From positions 62,001 through 126,000 of the forward strand of contig JAHHIJ010000006.1 in the NCBI GenBank assembly GCA_019358985.1: a DNA stretch of 64,000 bases. Direction: 5' to 3'. Below the pieces are notes generated by a model that was not told the origin of the DNA, did not search any database, and worked only from the letters and a program-made list of their open reading frames with translations. The translations under genes were made by a program, and so were the position numbers. Positions 45,174-54,148 of the stretch are shown in pieces (the stretch's first letter is position 1; each line of letters begins with the position of its first letter). This DNA is from Tolypothrix brevis GSE-NOS-MK-07-07A. GTDB taxonomy: Bacteria; Cyanobacteriota; Cyanobacteriia; Cyanobacteriales; Nostocaceae.

Positions 45174-47726
45174 CTATATTTTGTCAAATGGTCGTGGAAC
45201 AATAGATGTAGAAGATGGTAGTTGTGGAGTGTCTTCAGAAACTTCTACCCAAGGTACGGTGGGAGTGTCTTCAGAAACTTCTACCCAAGGTACGGTGGGA
45301 GTGTCTTCAGAAACTTCTACCCAAGGTATGGTGGGAGTGTCTTCAGAAAATTCTACCCAAGGTATGGTGGGAGTGTCTTCAGAAAATTCTACCCAAGGTA
45401 TGGTGGAAGTGTCTTCAGAAAATTTTACCCAAGGTACGGTGGAAGTGTCTGTATCTTCTAAAGATAAACTATTCGCCAAGTTACTGTATTTAGAACTTCT
45501 CAACTCATCAAGCGCTTCCAGAACTAGGGATGCAGATTGATAGCGTTGTTTAAAGTCATCCAGCACCATTTTATTAAGAATCTCTGCTAAGGCGTGACTG
45601 ACGTTTGCTTTGTCGATCCATTTCAACTCTCCATCAGCATCTCTATCTAATTCATGGGGATGTTTGCCAGTCAAGGCTTTAATACCAATCATGCCAACTG
45701 CATAGATGTCACTACTATATTGCGGACGTCCAAAACATTGTTCGCTTGGTGCATAACCTTTAGTACCAATGCCAATGGTAAAGGCTGTTTGCTCTGGATT
45801 CTCAAGCAGTTGTGTGGTGACTTCTTTAACGGCACCAAAGTCAATTAGTACCAGTTTGTTGTCATCTCGTCGCATGATGTTGCTGGGTTTAATATCTCGG
45901 TGAATTACGCCGTTGTCATGAACAAATGTTAATGTTTGTAATAAGTCCCGCAACATCTCGATAACTGCGGTTTCGGGTATAAGTCTACCAGATGGAAGTT
46001 CCTTATTGAGAGGATGACCGATTATGTATTCTTGAATTAAGTAAAATTCTTCGTCCTCTTCAAAATAAGCCAATAACTGAGGAATTTGGTTATGTGTTCC
46101 TAGTTTTTCTAAAGTTTGCGCTTCTGATTTAAACAAACGTCTGGCAATTTCTAGGCTTTCTGATTTGGTATTGCCTGGTTTTAATTGCTTAACAACACAT
46201 AGCGGGTTTTGCGGACGTCTGGTATCTTCAGCAATGTAAGTTTCGCTGAATCCTCCTGAACCAAGAACTTTGACAATTTTGTAGCGTCCGTCAAGTATTT
46301 TACCCGCTATTGCCTTTTCTCTTTGCTGAAGGAGGTCTTGCAGATCATCTTCCATGCTGATAATTTCTTGGGCAAGATGATTAGATGAATGTTTTTGAAG
46401 AATATTGACTAATTGGTTTTTTCTTAACTTATCTTTAACTACTTCGGTTCCGAGATAAGAAAGTCCGATCGCACCCATCGCCATCATTGGCACTGTAGTT
46501 GGTAAAATTAACTGATTATATATAAAAATAGAATAACTAATTATGCCCCAAATGCTTGCTAGGGCAATCATCGCGAAAAATCTAATTATACCTCGCTTGC
46601 TGCGAGTAACTATTAATACACATCCACCAACTAACCCCAGCACAAACAATCCTTGCAGAAATGGATTTTTAATTCCTTGAGCGATCGCTTTTCCTTGCAT
46701 TAAAGTGGCGATCGCATTTGCATGAATTTCTACCCCTGCCATTTGTTCATAATTTGAGGCAGCAGCTACTGAATGATAATCATTACTTAACTTGTCGGTT
46801 GCCCCAATCAAAACTATTTTATCTTTGAAAATTTTTCCTTGCTGCAAATAAGAATTCCAATTTTCTGGATCAAGTACGTACCAGAAAGGAATATGCTCAA
46901 ATGTTCCCCCAGAACCGTAAAAATAAATGCGATCGCCTTTTGGTCGCGGATATTTCACGTTTGCGGCTCTAAGTACCGCTTCCCCAAAAGATGGTATTTT
47001 ATCTGCTGGGTCAAAACCTTCGTTTTCTGCTAACAACTTGGGAAATTCACTTGCCAAACGGTGAATCTTGCCATCTACCTCTAGGGGGAAATTAACTGAG
47101 CCAATGGACACCGATCCTGTGCGAAACTGTGCGGATGGCTGCGACAACTGCCAAACTTTGCCTTGATGCGTCTCAAAATTCTCGTAAACCGCCCCTAAAG
47201 TAACTTTATCACCATAAAGTCCCAATGACTGTTGCAACTTTTGATCGTCGGCAGTATCCTCAAGGTTAGGTCGATCAAATATTACATCTAATGCAACCGA
47301 GCGTGCCCCCGCTTTCACCAACTTATCAATTACCTGAGCATATGCCTCACGTTTATAAGGAAATTTTTGCAGCGGTTCCAAATAGGCATACTGCTTCGGA
47401 TCTGCTTGATAATATTGCCCCGGAGTTGATGTTGACTGATCGTCAATTGCTAATATCACGATATCTTCTGGCGGTATCACAGAGCCGCGCAGTTGATAAA
47501 AACTAGAAAGTGCTTGATTTTCCATCAACTGGGTTAAACCTAAACCAGAAGCACTCAGCAATGCCGCTCCTAATGCGGAAGTACCAGCAAGTAGATGACC
47601 TAAACGAGTCATCTGCTTTGAGAAACCTCTCTTAGCCATCGCTGTGGTTTTTGTAGATTTCCTTGACAGTGTATTGCCAGCAGGGACATAGTTTTTAGGT
47701 AAGCTAGATTTAGTTTCTTCTGCCAT
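45174..47726 (-). CDS. CHASE2-domain serine/threonine protein kinase
   Basis: 850 residues. TM helix at about 45-67; extracytoplasmic CHASE2 sensor (about 70-345: SSFYQLRGSVIPPEDIVILAIDD, AGARSVALDVIFDRPN, IFKDKIVLIGATDKL); three TM helices at about 355-425; protein kinase domain (about 470-740) with GSGGFSETY, VVKQLKP, HRDIKPSNIMRR, DFGAV and APSEQCFGRPQYSSDIYAVG, all catalytic residues present. A C-terminal tail of about 75 residues contains six tandem 12-residue units like SEDTPTVPWVEV. It should sense an external cue and phosphorylate cytosolic targets. Convergent with the FecR-domain gene. Confidence 0.92.
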   Translation of the reverse strand: MAEETKSSLPKNYVPAGNTLSRKSTKTTAMAKRGFSKQMTRLGHLLAGTSALGAALLSASGLGLTQLMENQALSSFYQLRGSVIPPEDIVILAIDDQSTSTPGQYYQADPKQYAYLEPLQKFPYKREAYAQVIDKLVKAGARSVALDVIFDRPNLEDTADDQKLQQSLGLYGDKVTLGAVYENFETHQGKVWQLSQPSAQFRTGSVSIGSVNFPLEVDGKIHRLASEFPKLLAENEGFDPADKIPSFGEAVLRAANVKYPRPKGDRIYFYGSGGTFEHIPFWYVLDPENWNSYLQQGKIFKDKIVLIGATDKLSNDYHSVAAASNYEQMAGVEIHANAIATLMQGKAIAQGIKNPFLQGLFVLGLVGGCVLIVTRSKRGIIRFFAMIALASIWGIISYSIFIYNQLILPTTVPMMAMGAIGLSYLGTEVVKDKLRKNQLVNILQKHSSNHLAQEIISMEDDLQDLLQQREKAIAGKILDGRYKIVKVLGSGGFSETYIAEDTRRPQNPLCVVKQLKPGNTKSESLEIARRLFKSEAQTLEKLGTHNQIPQLLAYFEEDEEFYLIQEYIIGHPLNKELPSGRLIPETAVIEMLRDLLQTLTFVHDNGVIHRDIKPSNIMRRDDNKLVLIDFGAVKEVTTQLLENPEQTAFTIGIGTKGYAPSEQCFGRPQYSSDIYAVGMIGIKALTGKHPHELDRDADGELKWIDKANVSHALAEILNKMVLDDFKQRYQSASLVLEALDELRSSKYSNLANSLSLEDTDTSTVPWVKFSEDTSTIPWVEFSEDTPTIPWVEFSEDTPTIPWVEVSEDTPTVPWVEVSEDTPTVPWVEVSEDTPQLPSSTSIVPRPFDKI
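45229..45444 (-). repeat. Six tandem 36-bp repeats in the kinase C-terminal tail
   Basis: Each 36-bp unit encodes 12 residues, consensus SEDTPTVPWVEV. The units differ at few positions (T/I, V/F, A/C in the ttct codon), so the expansion is recent. The Thr/Ser-rich units flanked by acidic residues and Trp could be phosphorylation or protein-binding sites, but that is speculative. Confidence 0.9.
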
Positions 47727-48594
47727 ATCCTGTTATTCATAGATTTACGTACAATGATTTTATTTACACCCTGTTATAGTCCCACTATTTTGACATAATA
47801 CTTAAATGAAAAACTTATACATTTGTAACTTATTCTTTATTTTTTACCAAATCGGAAGTAAATATCTTATGTAAAGTCAGAAACGAAACATAGCTTCATA
47901 TATTTTAATAACGCAAGTGAGTATATATGATTTTTCCACAGAGTGAAGCTAGTGCAGATTGCAACTCACGCCTTCGTTACTCAATTCTATAATATCTCTC
48001 ACGCTCTTTGATGAGTGGCGGTGCTGGGCGTTCTGACAATATCTCACGTACTCAAAGAGATAGATACGAGCATTTGCGATCGCAAATCCGTTAATCTAGC
48101 TAGGAAGTAGCTTTAAAGGAATGTTGTAAATTGCTTTAAAGACAAAATCTATAGATAAGGATAATTATGTTCTACCCCCCAGTCTACGCATAGCTCTTTA
48201 GGAGTAAACTTAACTGTTAAGTAGTTACGCAAAGCTGCCCCACAAGTCAATTTTATTGGTAGATTTTGATTAGAAGGTATTTCTTGTAGAGGTGTTCCAT
48301 AAAAATAAAGCGTTTTTTCCGTGTGTTAGAGAGTGTTGGCGGGGTATTGAAGAGCTAGTATGAACATTACGCATTTATTTCTTGGCATTATACTACCTGG
48401 AGTAAAAAAGCCTGACTCGCCCAATTGAAAGCCCAGTCCAATGTTTCAGCCGATTTTATCATTTGAAAGAGGTAAGCTCAAAGCTATAAATGACGATATA
48501 GTTTATAGATATTAGCAAATTTGTCATTTTATTATTGCTATAATCTATTGTTCAATCTAAATGCTTTTCTATATATATTAGGTGTAACTTTACT
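47727..48594. other. Longest gene-free region (868 bp) between kinase and NYN genes
   Basis: No complete gene recognised. On the minus strand, from about 48342 down to 48166, there is an open frame without a usual start: residues TLYFYGTPLQEIPSNQNL, then a stretch with CGAALRNYLTVKF and CVDWGVEHNYPYL and a stop. It has a protein-like composition and may be the end of a decayed gene. The rest (47727-48160, 48345-48594) shows no repeats of the kinds found elsewhere. Confidence 0.4.
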
Positions 48595-49116
48595 ATGGGT
48601 TCTCCAATGAATCGTCTATCTATTTTTGTAGATGGAAACAATATGTTCTATGCTCAACAAAAAAATGGCTGGTTTTTTGATCCACGACGTGTCTTAGAAT
48701 ATTTTAGAAACGAGCATCAAGAAACAGCACTAATCAATGCCTTTTGGTACACTGGCTTAAAAGACCCACAAGATCAGCGAGGGTTTAGGGATGCTCTAAT
48801 CAGTTTGGGATATACAGTCAGAACTAAAATTCTTAAAGAATATTATGATGATTCCTCCGGTCGTTATTCACAAAAAGCAAATTTAGATATAGAAATTGTT
48901 GTAGATATGTTTAATACAGTAGAACAATATGATCGAGTAGTTTTATTTAGTGGAGATGGAGATTTTGAAAGAGCAATAGAATTATTAAGAGGAAAAAATA
49001 CTTATATAACAGTCGTATCCACAGAAGGAATGATAGCGAGAGAATTGCGTAATGCTACTGACAGATATATAGATTTGAACGATATCCGAGATAAAATAGA
49101 AAAAACTGAAGGTTGA
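48595..49116 (+). CDS. NYN-domain (LabA/DUF88-like) protein, putative nuclease
   Basis: 173 residues. RLSIFVDGNNMFYAQQ (about 7-22) has the first catalytic Asp. QKANLDIEIVVDMF (about 96-109) and LFSGDGDFERAIELLRGKNTYITVVS (about 119-144) contain the remaining acidic residues of the NYN/PIN-like fold. Cyanobacterial LabA regulates circadian output and is of this family, but many paralogues exist and the identity here is not certain. It starts 88 bp before leuA's start region, in the same direction. Confidence 0.85.
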   Translation: MGSPMNRLSIFVDGNNMFYAQQKNGWFFDPRRVLEYFRNEHQETALINAFWYTGLKDPQDQRGFRDALISLGYTVRTKILKEYYDDSSGRYSQKANLDIEIVVDMFNTVEQYDRVVLFSGDGDFERAIELLRGKNTYITVVSTEGMIARELRNATDRYIDLNDIRDKIEKTEG

Positions 49117-49203
49117 TATTCTTAGCAATTATTTACAAATCAGGAGTAACGAAAATTAATATTAAAGATATTTCTCCGAAAAAGTAGAAATGCCAATAAC
49201 CAG

Positions 49204-50805
49204 ATGAAAATGAACAACAACGAAGAGAAAATTATCATTTTTGATACGACCCTGCGAGATGGTGAGCAGTGTCCGGGTGCGACTTTAAATATAGACGAAA
49301 AGCTGGCGATCGCCAAGCAGCTAGCACGTCTTGGGGTAGATGTCATCGAAGCGGGTTTCGCTTTTGCCAGTCCTGGAGATTTTCAAGCCGTGAGCAAAAT
49401 CGCGGAAATTGTCGGGACAGAAAATGGTCCGATAATTTGTAGTTTGGCAAGAGCCATTAAAGGAGATATTGAAGCTGCGGCATCCGCATTAAAACCAGCC
49501 GTAAAAGGCAGAATTCACACGTTTATTTCCACGTCTGATATTCATTTGGAGTATCAGCTGCGGAAGTCACGCTCAGAAGTGTTGGCTATAGCCGAAGAAA
49601 TGGTAGCTTATGCCAAAAGTTTCATGGCAGATGTAGAATTTTCGCCGATGGATGCTGTCCGTTCCGATCCAGAATTTCTTTACCAAGTATTAGAGCGAGC
49701 GATCGCATCTGGCGCAACAACAGTTAACATTCCCGACACAGTGGGTTATACTACCCCTAGCGAATTTGGAGCGCTAATTAAGGGAATTAAAGAAAATGTC
49801 CCCAACATCGACAGCGCGATTATTTCCGTTCACGGACATAATGATTTAGGCTTGGCAGTTGCTAACTTCCTAGAAGCGGTGAAAAATGGCGCAAGGCAGT
49901 TAGAATGTACCATCAACGGAATTGGTGAACGTGCAGGAAATGCCGCATTAGAAGAATTAGTTATGGCTCTGCACGTCCGACGACAATATTTTAATCCGTT
50001 CTTAGGAAGACCAGCAGAATCCGAAGAATCACTGACAAATATCGACACTCGTCAAATTTACAAAACATCGCGCTTAGTTTCCAATTTGACGGGAATGTTA
50101 GTGCAACCAAATAAAGCAATAGTCGGAGCAAATGCCTTTGCTCATGAGTCTGGGATTCATCAAGATGGTGTGCTAAAAAACAAGCTCACCTATGAAATTA
50201 TGGATGCCAAATTGATTGGATTGTCAGACAATCAAATCGTTTTGGGTAAACATTCAGGCAGAAATGCTTTCCGTACTCGATTGAAAGAATTGGGCTTTGA
50301 ACTTTCAGAAAGCGAGTTAAATAAAGCATTTGTTAGGTTCAAAGAAGTAGCCGATAAAAAGAAAGAAATTTCGGATTGGGATTTGGAAGCGATCGTTAAC
50401 GATGAAATTCAACAAGCACCTGATTTGTTTAGATTAGAGTTGGTGCAAGTTTCTAGTGGCGATCGCGCTCGTCCCACCGCAACTGTCACCCTCCGCACCC
50501 CAGAAGGTGAAGAATTAACTGACGCAGCGATCGGTACAGGACCGGTAGATGCAGTTTATAAAGCAATTAACCGCGTAGTTAACGTCCCAAATCAGTTAAT
50601 TGAATTTTCCGTACAGTCGGTAACAGAAGGCATTGATGCACTTGGGGAAGTAACCATCCGCTTACGGTATGAATCTCAAGTATTTGCAGGACATGCAGCG
50701 AATACAGACATCATCGTCGCCTCCGCTCAAGCTTACGTAAATGCACTGAATCGGTTGTACGCTTATTTGCAACATTCTCAAAAGCAAGAACAGGTAACAG
50801 CATAG
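49204..50805 (+). CDS. leuA: 2-isopropylmalate synthase
   Basis: 533 residues from ATG 49204; ATG 49210 is an alternative. DRE-TIM catalytic domain (about 1-280) with [18 protein letters not shown], the metal-binding [12 protein letters not shown] and [17 protein letters not shown] subdomain and the C-terminal LeuA allosteric dimer domain (about 395-525, [24 protein letters not shown]) are present, so it should be inhibited by leucine. First committed step of leucine synthesis. The terminator candidate follows at 50820. Confidence 0.97.
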   Translation: MKMNNNEEKIIIFDTTLRDGEQCPGATLNIDEKLAIAKQLARLGVDVIEAGFAFASPGDFQAVSKIAEIVGTENGPIICSLARAIKGDIEAAASALKPAVKGRIHTFISTSDIHLEYQLRKSRSEVLAIAEEMVAYAKSFMADVEFSPMDAVRSDPEFLYQVLERAIASGATTVNIPDTVGYTTPSEFGALIKGIKENVPNIDSAIISVHGHNDLGLAVANFLEAVKNGARQLECTINGIGERAGNAALEELVMALHVRRQYFNPFLGRPAESEESLTNIDTRQIYKTSRLVSNLTGMLVQPNKAIVGANAFAHESGIHQDGVLKNKLTYEIMDAKLIGLSDNQIVLGKHSGRNAFRTRLKELGFELSESELNKAFVRFKEVADKKKEISDWDLEAIVNDEIQQAPDLFRLELVQVSSGDRARPTATVTLRTPEGEELTDAAIGTGPVDAVYKAINRVVNVPNQLIEFSVQSVTEGIDALGEVTIRLRYESQVFAGHAANTDIIVASAQAYVNALNRLYAYLQHSQKQEQVTA

Positions 50806-50819
50806 CAAATTTGATGCAA

Positions 50820-50843
50820 TAGGAGCGGCAAACCCCGCTCCTA
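50820..50843 (+). terminator. Terminator hairpin after leuA
   Basis: Arms taggagcgg and ccgctccta with a 6-nt loop, followed by ctttccc. It begins 15 bp after the leuA stop. T-run is short, so it is a moderate candidate. Confidence 0.55.
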
Positions 50844-50899
50844 CTTTCCCACGTTGTAGAGCCGATGTAAAGTCCAGAAAAGAAGCCAGAGGAGAGTTG

Positions 50900-51229
50900 A
50901 TGAACACAAGAAACTGCGTTGTTCGCAGGGCACAACTTGAAGATTTGACAACTGTTGATGATGTAATTATTGGCTCTGCGAATTGTCAAATATTTGCGGG
51001 TTTATACCCAAATATTTTTCAACCAGAATACCGCAAAACCGGATACATTTGGGGTGTTTACGTCGAACCATCTTACCGCAGACAAGGCATAGCCAAACAA
51101 TTAACTAGCATAGCAGTTAAGTATTTAAAAGCGATCACCTGCACGCAAGTAGTTCTCAACGCTTCACCAGCAGGTAAACCAGTTTACTCGAATCTTGGTT
51201 TCTCTGAAGGCAATCAAATGGTTCTGTAG
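50900..51229 (+). CDS. GNAT-family acetyltransferase, internally shortened
   Basis: 109 residues from ATG 50900. The N-terminus NCVVRRAQLEDLTTVDDVI and C-terminal half VYVEPSYRRQGIAKQLTSIAVKYLKAITCTQVVLNASPAGKPVYSNLGF (acetyl-CoA site R-R-Q-G-I-A) are those of a GNAT enzyme. About 40 residues expected between the first helix and the central strand are missing, replaced by a short IGSANCQIFAGLYPN segment. It is either a minimal GNAT or a product of an internal deletion, and may be inactive. Confidence 0.65.
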   Translation: MNTRNCVVRRAQLEDLTTVDDVIIGSANCQIFAGLYPNIFQPEYRKTGYIWGVYVEPSYRRQGIAKQLTSIAVKYLKAITCTQVVLNASPAGKPVYSNLGFSEGNQMVL

Positions 51230-51329
51230 TCATATTTGGTACAGCAAAGGTAGTACAAAATATCGAATAAAAGCTATAGGCTCTACGAGCTTTCACTACA
51301 TTCGCGTGCATGTAAAATAAAATATACGT

Positions 51330-51405
51330 AGGTGTGAAAATTAGTTATGCGTGACCCAAAACCCCTATAGACGTAGCATTGCTAGGTCTATAGGGGTTTT
51401 CCACA
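51330..51405. repeat. Degenerate family-A repeat acting as a hairpin between convergent genes
   Basis: The interior reads ttagttatgcgtgac and then a palindrome, with arms aaaacccctatagac and its complement (51358-51400), enclosing gtagcattgct. It may serve as a two-way terminator for the GNAT and peptidoglycan-binding genes. Confidence 0.6.
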
Positions 51406-51422
51406 CTGACTTACTTAATGCA

Positions 51423-51998
51423 TCAATTATGCCAATTAACGTAAGAAAAACTTCCGTCCCAATGCTCGTGCTTTTCATTACAGGTGTCAATCATATTAAC
51501 GTAACAATATTTACCATGAGCATCTAACTTAATTAACGCATTCCAGGTTTGAGGATTAATCACACCATCAGCGGTCATTTGGCAGGATATCTGAAAATGT
51601 TTGACAGCAGCAGCAGTTTTTTGTTGAAAGACACCATCGACTGCACCAAAGTAGTAACCAGCGTATCTTAGTGCCTCTTGAACAGCTTTAACCACTGAAC
51701 TACCAGTGCCAACATGCAAGCGTGGCAAGCTAGCAGGTCCCTCACACAAGAAAGCCCAAGTTTTTGGTCCGACAATACCATCTATCGGCAAAAAAGTCAG
51801 GCATTGCAGGTATTTAACCGCAATTAAAGTGTTTTGATTAAAGTAGCCAGTTTCTGCCACATTTTGGGTAAACGACGATGCGGTATCAAATTCCCTTAGC
51901 CGCTGATTGAGAACATTTTGCATTTGTTTGACCTCTTCACGACTTGCACCTAATTCTAGGGTCGGTCTGTTGAGAAGACATGGAATTACCTTCACCAT
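51423..51998 (-). CDS. Protein with two peptidoglycan-binding domains
   Basis: 191 residues without a clear signal peptide. Two PG_binding_1-type repeats: about 18-82 (VKQMQNVLNQRLREF...TGYFNQNTLIAVKYLQCLTFLPIDGIVGPKTWAFL) and about 95-155 (VVKAVQEALRYAGYYFGAVDGVFQQKTAAAVKHFQISCQMTADGVINPQTWNAL). A Cys/His/Trp-rich tail follows. Domains of this kind bind cell-wall polymer; no catalytic domain is attached. Its neighbours give no further clue. Confidence 0.82.
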   Translation of the reverse strand: MVKVIPCLLNRPTLELGASREEVKQMQNVLNQRLREFDTASSFTQNVAETGYFNQNTLIAVKYLQCLTFLPIDGIVGPKTWAFLCEGPASLPRLHVGTGSSVVKAVQEALRYAGYYFGAVDGVFQQKTAAAVKHFQISCQMTADGVINPQTWNALIKLDAHGKYCYVNMIDTCNEKHEHWDGSFSYVNWHN

Positions 51999-52136
51999 AA
52001 TCTAGATATCTCCTTGATGCTTTTTAGCTGATAAAAAAATATCCATATGGTTTATGGTTGTTCCGGAGAGTCTTTAGGGTAATTTCTTTGGGTATAGTTT
52101 GTATGGTTGTGTGTCGGTCTTTTGGCGAATTGGTAT

Positions 52137-52273
52137 AACCATATCAAACCTACGGTTTGATATGGTTAGAGGCAGCTTTGCAGGGGAATCTTCCCCCGCA
52201 AAGCTGCCTTGTCAATTCATCATCCCCCGGTCATTCCTCCCAACACCGATTCGAGTAGGAATACGGTGTTGGG
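52137..52273. other. Cluster of three strong stem-loops
   Basis: Hairpin 1 at 52137-52167: 14-bp perfect stem on aaccatatcaaacc with a 3-nt loop. Hairpin 2 at 52170-52209: 12-bp stem aggcagctttgc extended by ggggaa/ttcccc. Hairpin 3 at 52239-52273: 10-bp stem cccaacaccg with a 15-nt loop. All lie within 140 bp, in the gap between the genes ending at 52300 (minus) and starting at 51998. They could form the end of the mRNA for the 408-residue protein, or a structured RNA. Confidence 0.7.
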
Positions 52274-52299
52274 CTTCTGCCCGATTAAGGAAATCGCTT

Positions 52300-53526
52300 C
52301 TAATTTCCAATTGGTGCTGCTAAAGGTTGGCGTGGTGTACCACCTCCACCAATGCTGTTCGGTTCGTTGTTATCCACAACTTTCACCGCAGCAATGATTT
52401 TCGCAAAGTCAGCTTGGAGCGCTGCATCTCCATGAACTTGATTTCCGGTGACTTGCTCGTACTCTTGCTCGGCACTTTGCTCAAAGCAGAGGTAATTGTA
52501 ATCCCAGCCCGAATCGTCAACGACGTAAGCACCGTAGTCTTGCATCGCTTCAAAGATTTTCTTGCCTGCTTTGCTAGTCAGTCCCAAACTCTCTGCTGTG
52601 ACATTGGGCGGAATTGCTAGCAACGAACCCATAACCAGCGACGGATTGGAGCCTTGGTATTGGTTTGGTGCATTAAAATCAGCGAGACGGGCAGGCCACC
52701 GGCGACCAGGATTTGACGATGCAGAATTATAGTGCAGCCATTTGCCCCACACAACAATCTTGAGTGCGTGACGGATAGGGTCGTCGTTCAACAACTCACC
52801 TTTGCGAATGCTACCGCCAATACTCGACATCCCTGAGCCACCATGTCCACCGTCAATGCCATCGCCGTAGATGTCCTGCTGTCCAAACCAAACCCCGTAA
52901 AGCGGGGCATCCTTCTCACAACGGGTGGTCACGTTATAAGATACCAGGGTTCTGCCATCCGGCATCAAGAAGGCTGAGGAGTTGTTTGGAGTAGAACCTG
53001 GCTTTGCATCCTCAATGACGAGATCGTAAGGAAGCTTCAACGGCTCACCCGCTTCGGGATGCCATTGCGCCTGCTGCTGCGGCGTAGAGCCGGTGCAGCG
53101 ACCTTGACCCCAAGCACCAGGCATATAGGTTGGTACAGCTGGGTCGCTTTCCTTGGTTATGATGAACCAGTCGGTGTCAACTCCAACGCTCTTTGAGCCG
53201 ATATAGGCATCAACGTATTGCGCGTTTGATCCAATGGGCATATTCCAGATGCTGTCGCAGGCAAACGGCTGTGTGTACTTATCGCGTGGTTGACTTTGAC
53301 TGCATTTGCTAGTATCCGAACTGAATGTTGGAGTGCTCGCTTCGGCTATGAAAGTAGGAGTAGTAGGAGTTGGGTGTGAAAGCCTTTTTGAGCTATTTGC
53401 TCGGTGTAAATTCGTTTCTTTACTCAGACTCAAGCTTGATTGATTTTGAATGCTAGCGCTGATTAGGGAAGCAGCATTGAGAGCATGGCTAATAGTACTC
53501 AAGGTACTCAAATCAGAAGTTATCAT
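52300..53526 (-). CDS. Hypothetical protein, probably extracytoplasmic (408 aa)
   Basis: Residues 1-90 are Ser/Thr/Asn-rich and without order. From about 85 a folded domain follows: QPFACDSIWNMPIGSNAQYVDAYIG, DTDWFIITKESDPAVPTYMPGAWGQGRCTG, KLPYDLVIEDAKPGSTPNNSSAFLMPDGRTLVSYN, then the Gly/His motif GIDGGHGGSGMSSIGGSIRKGELLNDDPIRHALKIVVWGK and NPGRRWPARLADFNAP. The Gly-His motif and several Trp and Cys residues suggest a secreted enzyme or sugar-binding domain. I do not recognise a family. The C-terminal end is Gly/Pro-rich. Confidence 0.6.
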   Translation of the reverse strand: MITSDLSTLSTISHALNAASLISASIQNQSSLSLSKETNLHRANSSKRLSHPTPTTPTFIAEASTPTFSSDTSKCSQSQPRDKYTQPFACDSIWNMPIGSNAQYVDAYIGSKSVGVDTDWFIITKESDPAVPTYMPGAWGQGRCTGSTPQQQAQWHPEAGEPLKLPYDLVIEDAKPGSTPNNSSAFLMPDGRTLVSYNVTTRCEKDAPLYGVWFGQQDIYGDGIDGGHGGSGMSSIGGSIRKGELLNDDPIRHALKIVVWGKWLHYNSASSNPGRRWPARLADFNAPNQYQGSNPSLVMGSLLAIPPNVTAESLGLTSKAGKKIFEAMQDYGAYVVDDSGWDYNYLCFEQSAEQEYEQVTGNQVHGDAALQADFAKIIAAVKVVDNNEPNSIGGGGTPRQPLAAPIGN

Positions 53527-54148
53527 TTGCCTCTTCTTTTTTGATCAAGGTTGCCTGAAGCTCACACTTAGTGAGTTTTATTGCTCCAAGTTGGTAGAGG
53601 CAAAACCCTGAAAAACTCTTTCTTTAACTCCAAGAGACTTCGCGCCCTCATTGGATTTGAGCTTATATAAACCTGAAGTGAAGTAAAGCGTGCTTACTTA
53701 CGTAAGGGCTGAAACTTTTCCCAAAGTTGTCTACTTTACACAAACTTTTTAAGAATATGTCAAAACCTTTAAGTATGTCAATGTCTAAGTTCTGATCAAG
53801 CGAAACGATAGTATTTTGCCTTCATTTTTATCGCTTTAACTCATATCTGTATTATCTTGTCAATCCGTAAATATTACCTAACTAACCCTTTCAAGGTGAT
53901 AAAAATATTGGTCAAAAATCCCCTTTTTAACTTCTTTCCTCTGTGTTCTCTGCGTTTAGAGTGGTTAGATAAATTGCTTTTAAACCGCAGAGGCAGAAAT
54001 TTTGAGTAGTCAAAATGAAATTAAAAAACTTTATACATTAATGTGGAGAAAATACTGAACCATGAACTTGATACCCAAGCTATATTAATAACTCACGTCA
54101 TGTAAATGAAGTGTGCAAGGAGAAGGGTGCATTTACCTACCATCAATT
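53527..54148. other. Intergenic region before recQ, no gene seen
   Basis: 622 bp between divergent genes. No ORF, RNA or strong hairpin was found. A degenerate repeat (cctctgtgttctctgcgtt near 53940-53965) resembles pieces near 2390 and 25650. Confidence 0.5.

Noticed and set aside
45118-45540. Plus-strand frames with repeated residues over the kinase tail
   Set aside because: They are shadows of the 36-bp repeats encoding the kinase tail in the other direction.
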